Shown here: one piece after another, positions 1 through 5,868 of the stretch
How the letters are laid out: every line of letters begins with the position of its first letter
Position numbering within the stretch: the first letter of the stretch is position 1
DNA from: an uncultured Megamonas sp.
GTDB taxonomy: Bacteria > Bacillota_C > Negativicutes > Selenomonadales > Selenomonadaceae
DNA length: 5,868 nucleotides
Direction of reading: 5' to 3'
Assembly (NCBI GenBank): GCA_900556715.1
Contig: USPM01000041.1
Location: 1 to 5,868, forward strand
Translations under genes and position numbers: made by a program
The notes under the pieces: model-generated
What the model was told of the DNA's origin: nothing
What the model saw: only the letters and a program-made list of their open reading frames with translations
The model's database searches: none

Positions 1-704
1 GTACATACAAAACAGCCCATTACACAAAAAGCTATTAAATATATCATAATTATTTTTTTATTTCTTAACAAATTCAAGAAATCTTTCCATTGAATCTTAA
101 TCTTACCATGTTCAATTTTTTTATTTAAAGATGGTGGCAAGAAAATCCACATCATTATCGCACTCAATAAATATAACACACCAGCTATCATCAAACCAAG
201 TCGCCATGATGCCACATCTGTCAATGTACTGATTAAAATACGACCTACAAGTCCACCAAGAGGAGTAGCGGCTACATACACACCGATAGCAGCACCGATT
301 ATTTTAGGATTAAACTCTTCGTTTATATAAGCCACTGCCAATGAAGGAAAACCTGCTAATAATATTCCCTGTACAAAACGCAAAGCCAAAATCAAAGTGA
401 ATTCTTCTGTGATAGACATCAATAATATTAATATAGAAGAAATTCCCAATGCTATTACCATAACTTTTTTACGTTCTAGATGTTTAGAAATACTAGCTAT
501 CAATATCATTGAAATAGCCATACCTATAGTTCCAAAAGACATGGATAAGCTTGCTACAGTCGGAGATAAATTGAAATCTTGTGCCAAAATAGGAATAACT
601 GGTTGTAAACAGTATTCCGCCCCAAAAGCTGCTAAGCTCCCAAAAAACATCATAACTAACGCACAGGTATATTCTCTAGTTCCCTTGTCTATTAATCTTG
701 CCAT
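1..704 (-). CDS. MFS transporter, YnfM-like (3' end beyond window)
   Basis: This is a major facilitator superfamily membrane transporter, read from an ATG at 704 for 234 codons without a stop until it leaves the window. That is a little over half of a typical MFS protein of about 400 residues. Six hydrophobic segments form the N-terminal bundle, at roughly residues 13-35, 48-71, 79-97, 103-125, 136-158 and 168-190. A basic loop follows (about 194-217), then the start of segment 7. Segment 4 carries the RFVQG motif (Arg109, Gln112, Gly113), and segment 5 is the glycine-rich stretch GVYVAATPLGGLVGR. Both resemble the E. coli YnfM group of predicted efflux carriers. The loop between segments 2 and 3 (SKHLERKK) is a degenerate MFS motif A. 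An AGAGGT ribosome site lies at 715-720, 10 nt before the start. The gene begins 33 nt after the cyuA stop and no promoter is visible between them, so co-transcription is likely. The family is secure; the substrate cannot be read from sequence. Confidence 0.9.
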   Translation of the reverse strand, partial: MARLIDKGTREYTCALVMMFFGSLAAFGAEYCLQPVIPILAQDFNLSPTVASLSMSFGTIGMAISMILIASISKHLERKKVMVIALGISSILILLMSITEEFTLILALRFVQGILLAGFPSLAVAYINEEFNPKIIGAAIGVYVAATPLGGLVGRILISTLTDVASWRLGLMIAGVLYLLSAIMMWIFLPPSLNKKIEHGKIKIQWKDFLNLLRNKKIIMIYLIAFCVMGCFVC

Positions 705-737
705 TTTCTTTAAGACCTCTTTTATTATTTTTTATTT

Positions 738-2024
738 TCACGGGCAGACTTTATCAATCATAACATTTAATACTTCAATGTCTGTTCGTTTCATACCTTC
801 ACGTCCAATATAACCAATAGCTCGAATAGTTTTTTCTAAGTCATCTTTTACTATACCTTCATCAGCGTGGAATACATCATCATGCATACTCATAGTGTGT
901 GCTAAAAATGCCGCATCTAAAGCTGAAGAAATTTTCGCTGCACAAGAAGGTTTTGCACCATCACAAATAATACCACTTGTATTCGCTAATGTGTTAATTA
1001 TAGTATTGGCAATCTGATTGAAATTACCGCCAAGCATATATGTTATAGCTGCACCACAAGCATAACCTGCACTTACGGCACCACAAAATGCTGATAATTT
1101 ACCGATATATTTTTTCTGATGAATAGCCAACAAATTGCTTACGATCAATGCTCTATATAATTTTTCCTCTGGAATCTTATATTCATTTGCATATACTACC
1201 AATGGTATAGTTACTGTCATGCCCTGATTGCCACTACCTGAATTGATCACTACAGGAAGTGAACATCCACTCATACGTGCATCCGAACCAGCAGCTGCCA
1301 TCGCTCTAGCTCGAACAGGTAAACAATCCCCATACAATGCCAATAAATTAAGCCCTACATTAGCACCAAAATTATTTTTTATGCCTTCTTTAGCAATAGC
1401 CATATTACAATTTATCTGTCTTGATAATACATCTCTTATATCATCTAAATCTACAGTATTAGCAAATTCAATAATATCTTTTACATTCAATAAATTTCTA
1501 TCTGCTTCAACTTCATCATTTTTACTGTCAATTTTATTTATTTTATCATATAATACTTCATCATCTTTTACTATCTTTATGATATTTGTATGATAATCAG
1601 ATACGATTACTTCCGCTGTATGCTCACTGCCAACTACTGTTATATCTATATAGAGATTATCTGTATTCTCCACTAAATCACAAACACAAATTTTTGCTTT
1701 TAATAATTCTTTTAATTTTGCTCTATCTTCATCAGTCACAGACTCTAAGACTTCTAACTGCATATCAGATTTACCACCGATAATTCCAAGTAGTGCTGCA
1801 GTATCTATACCTTTCAAATTTCCAGAATTAGGAACAGTTACCCCTTTTACATTTTTTATAATATTGCCACTGCATTTTACAATGACTTTTTGTGGAAATT
1901 CTCCTAAAATCTCACGTGCCTTTGCCCCAGCGTAAGCTATAGCGATAGGCTCTGTACAACCTAAAGCTGGCACTAATTCTTCTTTTAAAATATTTATATA
2001 ATTATCGTATATTCTCTGCTCCAT
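738..2024 (-). CDS. cyuA: L-cysteine desulfidase family protein (CyuA/YhaM, UPF0597)
   Basis: This 428-residue cytoplasmic protein belongs to the L-cysteine desulfidase / serine dehydratase alpha-like family (E. coli CyuA, formerly YhaM; archaeal CdsB). Characterised members use a [4Fe-4S] cluster, not PLP, to convert L-cysteine to pyruvate, ammonia and sulfide. The N-terminal signature ALGCTEP is present with Cys23, the proposed catalytic residue. The C-terminal half has SAFCG (Cys314), ICDGAKPSC (Cys354, Cys361) and the glycine-rich NSGSGNQG at 261-268. Cys314, Cys354 and Cys361 have the spacing expected of cluster ligands. The protein is full length and holds 12 cysteines in all. The start at 2024 gives the normal family N-terminus; an AAAGG site lies at 2038-2042, with a rather long 13-nt spacer. 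The neighbouring cystine transporter favours cysteine over serine as substrate, but that is inference. Symbol assigned by family resemblance. Confidence 0.9.
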   Translation of the reverse strand: MEQRIYDNYINILKEELVPALGCTEPIAIAYAGAKAREILGEFPQKVIVKCSGNIIKNVKGVTVPNSGNLKGIDTAALLGIIGGKSDMQLEVLESVTDEDRAKLKELLKAKICVCDLVENTDNLYIDITVVGSEHTAEVIVSDYHTNIIKIVKDDEVLYDKINKIDSKNDEVEADRNLLNVKDIIEFANTVDLDDIRDVLSRQINCNMAIAKEGIKNNFGANVGLNLLALYGDCLPVRARAMAAAGSDARMSGCSLPVVINSGSGNQGMTVTIPLVVYANEYKIPEEKLYRALIVSNLLAIHQKKYIGKLSAFCGAVSAGYACGAAITYMLGGNFNQIANTIINTLANTSGIICDGAKPSCAAKISSALDAAFLAHTMSMHDDVFHADEGIVKDDLEKTIRAIGYIGREGMKRTDIEVLNVMIDKVCP

Positions 2025-2082
2025 CGTATTACTTCAACCTTTCTACAAAATTTAAAATCTATTTATATTTAATACATGAAAA

Positions 2083-2113
2083 ATTATATCATATATTCAC
2101 AAAAATATCGCAA
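2083..2113 (-). promoter_or_regulatory. Extended -10 promoter for cyuA and the MFS gene
   Basis: Reading the minus strand, a perfect TATAAT occupies 2083-2088 and is preceded by TG-A, making an extended -10. The best -35 is TTGCGA at 2108-2113, with a long 19-nt spacer, which the extended -10 could offset. Transcription would start near 2076, leaving about 50 nt of leader before cyuA. It lies just after the tcyP terminator, so the cyuA-MFS unit can be expressed independently of tcyP. Confidence 0.65.
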
Positions 2114-2122
2114 AACTATAGC

Positions 2123-2163
2123 AAAAAAGACAACATATTAAAATAAATTTCTAATACATTGCC
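2123..2163 (-). terminator. Intrinsic terminator after tcyP
   Basis: On the minus strand, GGCAATGTATTA pairs with TAATATGTTGTC across an 11-nt loop (12 pairs, three of them G-T wobbles). Six Ts follow at 2123-2128. It begins 13 nt after the tcyP stop. The stem is AT-rich and so of moderate strength; some read-through into cyuA is possible. Confidence 0.7.
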
Positions 2164-2176
2164 TTTTTCTTATATC

Positions 2177-3574
2177 TTACTTTTTATTTTTACTTACATC
2201 ATTGTATATATTTTGGTCTAAGCCACCCATTTTTTTGTCAATAATCAAAGCATTAACTACTGAACCTGCTACATTCAACATAGTTCTAGCCATATCAATC
2301 AATGGATCTATAGCCAAGATTGGGCCAATCAAGCTAAATGAAGAGGCCATGCCCACACCAGACAAACCTACTGATGCCGCCATTGTAGCTGTACCTGGAA
2401 TCCCTGCTATACCCAATGAACCCAAGCTCACCACGATCACAGTCATGACGATCATGCTAAAATCCATAGGTGTTCCTGTTAAATTACATACATATACAAT
2501 TAATAATGAAGGGAAAATACCTGCACAACCTTGCATACCTGCTGTTGTTCCAAAACCAGCTACAAAACTTGCTGTTGCTTGATTTACTCCCAATTTTTGC
2601 GTCAAAGTCTCAATGGTAACAGGTAAACAACCTACACTAGAGCGAGATGTAAATGCCAATATGAGTAATGCCAAAGATTTTTTCAAATAAATAATTGGAT
2701 TAATGCCATTTACACTCAATGCTATCAATTGAATAATAAACTGAACAATAATTGCTAAATACAATACTAAAATAAATTGAACTACACTCAAAATACTATC
2801 TAAACCTTTTTGAGCAATAGTATTTGCAAGTAATGCAATTACTGCCCATGGCATATAATCTAAAATCAAAAGTGCCATATTCATCAAAGCTTTGTGCAAA
2901 CCATTGACTAATTTTCGCATAAATTCTTCAACTTTTGGTTCATCCGCTTTTATCCACCAAATAGCTCTGCCTAAAAATGCACCAAAAATAACCATGCCAA
3001 TGATATTATTTTTTACCATAGCATCAACTAAATTTCCTGGTATCAAACCTCTAAGAGTAGTCGCTACACTGACAACTTCTTTTGCTTTGGCTTCTGTTGC
3101 CACATTTGTCAAAGCATCGCCACCAACATTGAAAAATATGCCTAGTCCTATACCTACAATAGAGGCAATTGCTACCATAGACATAGTGACCAAAATAGTC
3201 TTTTTCACCAAACTGCTCATTTTTTGTTCAGAATTCATATTCACAATAACATGAGCAATAGAAACTATAACTAGTGGCACTACTATCATCTTAATCAGGT
3301 CAATATAACCATTACCAAACAATTGCAACCAATTTGTAGTTTCCTTAATAAATGTAGTCTTCATCGGATCATCTGGAAAACCTGCCATATATTGCATAAA
3401 TATCCCAAGTACACAGCCAAGACCCATACCCACTAATACCACTAAGGAAAAATCCATATTACGTTTACGGTACAAATAATGTATGATGCCAAAGAAGATA
3501 AATAACAGTATCAAAAATCCTACTGTATACATATCACTTATCATCAAAAATGATTGCCAAAAATCGCCATTCAT
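2177..3574 (-). CDS. tcyP: L-cystine symporter, TcyP/YdjN type (DAACS family)
   Basis: This 465-residue inner-membrane symporter belongs to the dicarboxylate/amino acid:cation symporter family. It resembles the Bacillus TcyP and E. coli YdjN cystine importers more than the glutamate or dicarboxylate carriers. The TcyP-like features are a first membrane segment (about 15-36) followed by a basic RKR loop, the phrase IDLIKMIVVPLVIVSI (91-106), the serine-rich re-entrant motif TSRSSVG (309-315), the segment GMQGCAGIFPSL (346-357), the second re-entrant loop GIPGTATMAASVG (391-403) and the final segment DPLIDMARTMLNVAGS (423-438), with Asp427, Arg430 and Asn434 at the usual substrate-facing places. 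Its length matches TcyP, about 463 residues. I place the start at 3574, not at upstream in-frame ATGs (3643, 3580), because AAGGTGG at 3582-3588 lies 7 nt before it and the promoter lies downstream of 3643. It has its own promoter and terminator. Cystine specificity is by family resemblance; another amino acid or a dicarboxylate is the alternative. Confidence 0.88.
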   Translation of the reverse strand: MNGDFWQSFLMISDMYTVGFLILLFIFFGIIHYLYRKRNMDFSLVVLVGMGLGCVLGIFMQYMAGFPDDPMKTTFIKETTNWLQLFGNGYIDLIKMIVVPLVIVSIAHVIVNMNSEQKMSSLVKKTILVTMSMVAIASIVGIGLGIFFNVGGDALTNVATEAKAKEVVSVATTLRGLIPGNLVDAMVKNNIIGMVIFGAFLGRAIWWIKADEPKVEEFMRKLVNGLHKALMNMALLILDYMPWAVIALLANTIAQKGLDSILSVVQFILVLYLAIIVQFIIQLIALSVNGINPIIYLKKSLALLILAFTSRSSVGCLPVTIETLTQKLGVNQATASFVAGFGTTAGMQGCAGIFPSLLIVYVCNLTGTPMDFSMIVMTVIVVSLGSLGIAGIPGTATMAASVGLSGVGMASSFSLIGPILAIDPLIDMARTMLNVAGSVVNALIIDKKMGGLDQNIYNDVSKNKK

Positions 3575-3581
3575 AATCATA

Positions 3582-3588
3582 CCACCTT
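3582..3588 (-). promoter_or_regulatory. Ribosome binding site deciding the tcyP start
   Basis: AAGGTGG lies 7 nt before the ATG at 3574 but only 1 nt before the ATG at 3580. The 3574 start is therefore favoured, and the protein begins MNGDFW. Confidence 0.75.
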
Positions 3589-3602
3589 TCATACTATTTC
3601 TA

Positions 3603-3619
3603 TATGATTTATTATCATA
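3603..3619. promoter_or_regulatory. Inverted repeat over the tcyP -10 and start site, possible operator
   Basis: TATGAT and ATCATA form perfect 6-bp half-sites separated by 5 bp. The right half is the tcyP -10 box itself and the left half lies at the expected start of transcription, the usual place for a repressor to block initiation. In DNA this AT-rich, a 6-bp repeat can arise by chance, so the operator role is only a suggestion. Confidence 0.35.
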
Positions 3620-3643
3620 ACATATAATATAGAAAATTGACAA
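3614..3643 (-). promoter_or_regulatory. Promoter for tcyP
   Basis: The minus strand shows TTGTCA at 3638-3643 (five of six matches to the -35 consensus), an 18-nt spacer, and TATGAT at 3614-3619 with an upstream TG-T forming an extended -10. Transcription would start near 3607, about 33 nt before the tcyP start codon at 3574. This excludes the longer reading frame that opens at 3643. Confidence 0.7.
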
Positions 3644-3689
3644 TAACTTTAAATATTCATTTTTTTATTTCTTTACGATATAATATAGA
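3622..3689 (+). repeat. 12-bp direct repeat in the tcyP-aldolase divergent region
   Basis: ATATAATATAGA occurs at 3622-3633 and again, identically, at 3678-3689, 56 bp apart. The right copy contains the aldolase -10 box; the left copy lies in the spacer of the tcyP promoter. It may be a duplicated promoter element or a chance match in very AT-rich sequence. Confidence 0.4.
3679..3684 (+). promoter_or_regulatory. -10 box for the threonine aldolase gene
   Basis: A perfect TATAAT lies 33 nt before the ATG at 3717. With a 17-nt spacer the -35 would be TTCATT at 3656-3661, which matches the consensus at only three positions. The promoter would rely on its -10 box or on an activator. It sits about 36 bp from the tcyP -35 on the other strand, so the two genes share one short divergent control region. 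Confidence 0.5.
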
Positions 3690-3707
3690 TTATCTAATTT
3701 TATACTA

Positions 3708-3712
3708 AAGGG
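3708..3712 (+). promoter_or_regulatory. Ribosome binding site of the threonine aldolase gene
   Basis: AAGGG is followed by TGAT and then two consecutive ATG codons (3717, 3720). Spacing is 4 nt to the first and 7 nt to the second, so the second may be the main start in the cell. The protein differs by one methionine only. Confidence 0.6.
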
Positions 3713-3716
3713 TGAT

Positions 3717-4745
3717 ATGATGTTATATTTTGACAGCGATTATTTAGAAGGAGCTCATTCTTCCATTCTTGAAAAATTAGTGACTACTAATTTTGAACAA
3801 ACTCCTGGCTATGGCAATGATACATATTGTGAATCTGCCCGTGAAAAAATCCGCAAAGCTTGTGACTGCCCTGAAGCACAAGTTCATTTTCTCGTTGGCG
3901 GTACACAGACAAATGCCACTGTAATCGACGGCTTATTAAAAACTTATGAAGGTATTCTCGCTGCTGATAGTGCCCATATCGAGCTTCATGAAGCTGGTGC
4001 TATTGAATTTGGCGGTCATAAGGTCATCACTTTGCCTCAAGAAGAAGGCAAACTTAAAGCAAGTGACGTAGAAAAATATCTCACTAAATTTTATGGTGAT
4101 GAAAGTTTTGAACATATGACTATTCCTGGAGCTGTGTATATCTCCCACCCTACTGAATGGGGTACTTTATATACTAAACAAGAATTAGCTGATTTATCCG
4201 CTATCTGCCACAAATACAATCTACCATTATTTTTAGACGGTGCTAGACTCGGTTATGGTCTTGCTGCTTTAAATACTGATGTTACTATGCAAGATATCGC
4301 TAAATATTGTGATGTATTCTATATTGGCGGTACAAAAGTTGGTGCATTATTCGGTGAAGCAGTAGTTATCACCAAACCAAATTTAATACCTCATTTCTTC
4401 ACTATCATCAAACAACATGGTGCATTACTTGCTAAAGGTAGACTGCTCGGTATTCAATTTGATACTTTATTTACCGATAATCTCTATCTTAATATCGCTA
4501 AAAATGCCATTGAAAAAGCTGAACAATTAAAAGCTATCTTCAAAGAAAAAAATTATAAATTCTTCTTAGAAACAGATACTAATCAGCAATTCATCATTTT
4601 AGAAGATACTAAATTAAAAGAACTCCGCCAAAAAATCAGCTGTAGCTTCTGGGAAAAATATGACGATACACATACAGTAGTGCGTTTTGCTACTAGCTGG
4701 GCAACACCACAATCATCTATTGATACATTAAAAGAAATTTTATAA
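3717..4745 (+). CDS. Threonine aldolase family, PLP-dependent lyase
   Basis: This cytoplasmic fold-type I PLP enzyme of 342 residues resembles low-specificity L-threonine aldolase, which cleaves L-threonine or L-allo-threonine to glycine and acetaldehyde. Visible features are the N-terminus FDSDYLEGAH, the EQTPGYGND segment (27-35), the glycine-rich VGGTQTN cofactor-phosphate region (60-66), His87 in AHIELHEAG as the probable ring-stacking residue, LFLDGARLG with Asp174 (pyridine nitrogen partner) and Arg177, and YIGGTKVGA with Lys207 as the Schiff-base lysine. The full length matches the family. Two adjacent ATGs (3717 and 3720) can both serve: AAGGG at 3708-3712 is 4 nt from the first and 7 nt from the second, so the mature protein may be one residue shorter. 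The gene is divergent from tcyP and ends at a strong terminator. Related beta-eliminating lyases share these motifs, so exact substrate specificity is not proven. Confidence 0.9.
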   Translation: MMLYFDSDYLEGAHSSILEKLVTTNFEQTPGYGNDTYCESAREKIRKACDCPEAQVHFLVGGTQTNATVIDGLLKTYEGILAADSAHIELHEAGAIEFGGHKVITLPQEEGKLKASDVEKYLTKFYGDESFEHMTIPGAVYISHPTEWGTLYTKQELADLSAICHKYNLPLFLDGARLGYGLAALNTDVTMQDIAKYCDVFYIGGTKVGALFGEAVVITKPNLIPHFFTIIKQHGALLAKGRLLGIQFDTLFTDNLYLNIAKNAIEKAEQLKAIFKEKNYKFFLETDTNQQFIILEDTKLKELRQKISCSFWEKYDDTHTVVRFATSWATPQSSIDTLKEIL

Positions 4746-4763
4746 AAGTCTTCAAAATAAAAA

Positions 4764-4802
4764 AGTAGTTTGATATTATATTTATCAAACTACTCTTTTT
4801 TT
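4764..4802. terminator. Bidirectional intrinsic terminator between convergent genes
   Basis: AGTAGTTTGATA (4764-4775) and TATCAAACTACT (4783-4794) form a perfect 12-bp stem with a 7-nt loop. On the plus strand it is followed by C and seven Ts (4796-4802), ending the aldolase transcript. On the minus strand the six As at 4759-4764 supply a T run, so the same hairpin can end the LD-carboxypeptidase transcript. It lies in the 55-nt gap between the two stop codons. Confidence 0.9.
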
Positions 4803-5823
4803 ATTTTACATAACTTTCATCAAAAATTATCTGCGGATTAGCTGTATTTGCATCAAGTGTTATTTCTACATTCAAAGGCAAAAATCCATTTATCGCTCCA
4901 TGACCTACTGGCATATCATAGACTACAGGAATATTGGCTTTATCTGCATATTGCTTGATTACCTGCATCACAGAATAATCAAATTGTGTCGGCTCTGTTG
5001 GTTCACATCTTCGCATATTACCAATGATTAAGCCCTTCACTTGCTTTAACACTCCACTTTGCCATAATTGCTGAAAACATCTATCTATTACATAAGAGTC
5101 TTCGCCGACTTCTTCAATGAATAAAATACAATTTTCACCATTTGGCTGATATTCACTGCCAGATAAAGAAGCTAATACAGATAGATTACCGCCAATGATT
5201 TTACCTTTAGCATAACCTTCTTTTAACACTTTTAATTTATGATTGCTTGGCAAAACAAATTCATTATTCGCACCTAAACTTTCATTTGCTAAACCCAATT
5301 TTAATTGATTATCTGTATAATTATAGCCATTATCGTTGATATCTATAACCATAGCCCCATGCACTGGCACTAAATCCGCTTTTTTTATCAATGCCATATG
5401 CAATGCCGTTATATCACTATAGCCAATCACCATTTTAGGATGCTGTTTTATCATTTCATAATTCAATAAATCAAGTATTCTACCGCTACCATAACCGCCA
5501 CGCAGACAAAGTATCGCATCGACTTCATCATCAGCAAAAAAATTATTTAAATCATCAGCTCTCATTTGGTCGCTACCTGCCAAATATCCTGATTGCTGAT
5601 ACAAATTCGGCGATAATTTCACCTTATAGCCCCAATTTTGTAATTTATTAATAGCGTCAGCTATATTCATATCTTCAATACCTGAAGCAGGTGCTACTAT
5701 ACCTATACAATCGCCTTGTTTTAGGGCATTACCCTTCAAACTTTCAGCAAAAACACTTTCACTATACAAACACAAACCGATAATCAAACATATACTCAAA
5801 AAATATTTAAAATAATTTTTCAT
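4801..5823 (-). CDS. Exported LD-carboxypeptidase, peptidase family S66
   Basis: This serine peptidase of 340 residues belongs to family S66 (LdcA/MccF). LdcA removes the terminal D-alanine of the murein tetrapeptide at an L,D bond; MccF members instead cleave microcin C-type compounds. The Ser-Glu-His triad can be placed by comparison with E. coli LdcA: Ser136 in IGYSD, Glu237 in LFIEEVGE and His308 in MPVGH. Other family marks are GIVAPASG (41-48), CLRGGYGSGR (106-115) and GGNLSVL (211-217). Residues 1-26 look like a signal peptide: lysines at 2 and 6, a hydrophobic core at about 8-20, and a likely cut after VFA26. No proper lipobox surrounds Cys12 or Cys18, so a lipoprotein is unlikely. 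The start is set at 5823 because AGGTGG (5831-5836) lies 7 nt upstream; an in-frame ATG at 5850 has no ribosome site and would lie at or before the transcript start. Murein cleavage outside the membrane is inferred. Confidence 0.88.
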   Translation of the reverse strand: MKNYFKYFLSICLIIGLCLYSESVFAESLKGNALKQGDCIGIVAPASGIEDMNIADAINKLQNWGYKVKLSPNLYQQSGYLAGSDQMRADDLNNFFADDEVDAILCLRGGYGSGRILDLLNYEMIKQHPKMVIGYSDITALHMALIKKADLVPVHGAMVIDINDNGYNYTDNQLKLGLANESLGANNEFVLPSNHKLKVLKEGYAKGKIIGGNLSVLASLSGSEYQPNGENCILFIEEVGEDSYVIDRCFQQLWQSGVLKQVKGLIIGNMRRCEPTEPTQFDYSVMQVIKQYADKANIPVVYDMPVGHGAINGFLPLNVEITLDANTANPQIIFDESYVK

Positions 5824-5830
5824 CACTTCA

Positions 5831-5836
5831 CCACCT
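5831..5836 (-). promoter_or_regulatory. Ribosome binding site deciding the LD-carboxypeptidase start
   Basis: AGGTGG lies 7 nt before the ATG at 5823. The ATG at 5850 has only A/T-rich sequence upstream and no such site. Using 5823 puts a clean signal peptide at the very N-terminus. Confidence 0.75.
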
Positions 5837-5854
5837 AACTTTATAATCATTTTT

Positions 5855-5863
5855 ATTTTAACA
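5855..5863 (-). promoter_or_regulatory. Possible extended -10 of the LD-carboxypeptidase promoter
   Basis: The minus strand reads TG-T-TAAAAT here, an extended -10 with one mismatch in the hexamer. It would start transcription near 5848, about 25 nt before the start codon. The -35 would fall beyond the right edge, so the promoter cannot be completed from this window. Confidence 0.4.
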
Positions 5864-5868
5864 TAAAA

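Noticed and set aside
397..813. Plus-strand open frame of 138 codons
   Set aside because: It lies opposite the MFS gene and the end of cyuA, both of which have clear family motifs. Its translation shows no recognisable domain, and it has no convincing ribosome site.
1228..1783. Two plus-strand open frames (121 and 65 codons)
   Set aside because: Both are opposite the conserved cyuA reading frame and look like antisense shadows, low in complexity and without ribosome sites.
2041..2176. Riboswitch or T-box leader before cyuA
   Set aside because: The leader after the predicted start is only about 50 nt, is AT-rich, and shows none of the conserved motifs; the only hairpin is explained as the tcyP terminator.
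2202..3254. Plus-strand open frames opposite tcyP (126 and 120 codons)
   Set aside because: They are complements of the membrane segments of the symporter; no domain or ribosome site supports them.
3637..3642. TTGACA on the plus strand as the -35 of the aldolase gene
   Set aside because: It is 36 nt from the TATAAT at 3679, far beyond a workable spacer, and no -10 lies 16-18 nt downstream. The overlapping complement serves better as the tcyP -35.
3575..3643. 23-residue N-terminal extension of tcyP from the ATG at 3643
   Set aside because: It would begin upstream of the predicted transcript start and has no ribosome site, whereas 3574 has an ideal one. The shorter protein matches TcyP length.
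3936..4148. Minus-strand open frame of 70 codons inside the aldolase gene
   Set aside because: It overlaps the conserved PLP enzyme frame, and its translation has no recognisable features.

Overview
This is an AT-rich window of 5868 bases with five protein genes and short, well-formed intergenic signals. I see no RNA gene, insertion sequence, phage gene or CRISPR array. Low GC, strong AGG-type ribosome binding sites, TG-n-TATAAT promoters and U-tailed hairpin terminators point to a low-GC member of the Bacillota. A member of the Negativicutes such as Megamonas is my guess; it rests on overall character and not on a marker gene.

Layout from left to right. Positions 1-704 (minus) hold the N-terminal 234 residues of a YnfM-like MFS transporter that runs off the left edge. 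Positions 738-2024 (minus) encode an L-cysteine desulfidase family protein (CyuA/YhaM, UPF0597). The MFS gene follows it by 33 nt, so the two form one transcription unit, with an extended -10 promoter at 2083-2113. Positions 2177-3574 (minus) encode a TcyP-type L-cystine symporter with its own promoter (3614-3643) and its own terminator (2123-2163). Positions 3717-4745 (plus) encode a PLP-dependent threonine aldolase family enzyme, divergent from tcyP. Positions 4801-5823 (minus) encode a peptidase family S66 LD-carboxypeptidase with an N-terminal signal peptide. It converges on the aldolase across a bidirectional terminator (4764-4802).

How they may work together. TcyP would import cystine, which is reduced to cysteine in the cytoplasm. 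The desulfidase would split cysteine into pyruvate, ammonia and sulfide. The co-transcribed MFS protein has no assignable substrate, but its position makes export of cysteine or a related compound a reasonable hypothesis. The aldolase also belongs to amino-acid breakdown (threonine to glycine and acetaldehyde), but it is a separate unit. The LD-carboxypeptidase is a cell-wall enzyme unrelated to the rest.

Overall this looks like an ordinary chromosomal metabolic region. The points most worth a second look are the cystine/cysteine module with its unassigned MFS partner, the exported form of the LD-carboxypeptidase, and the inverted repeats over the tcyP and cyuA promoters.
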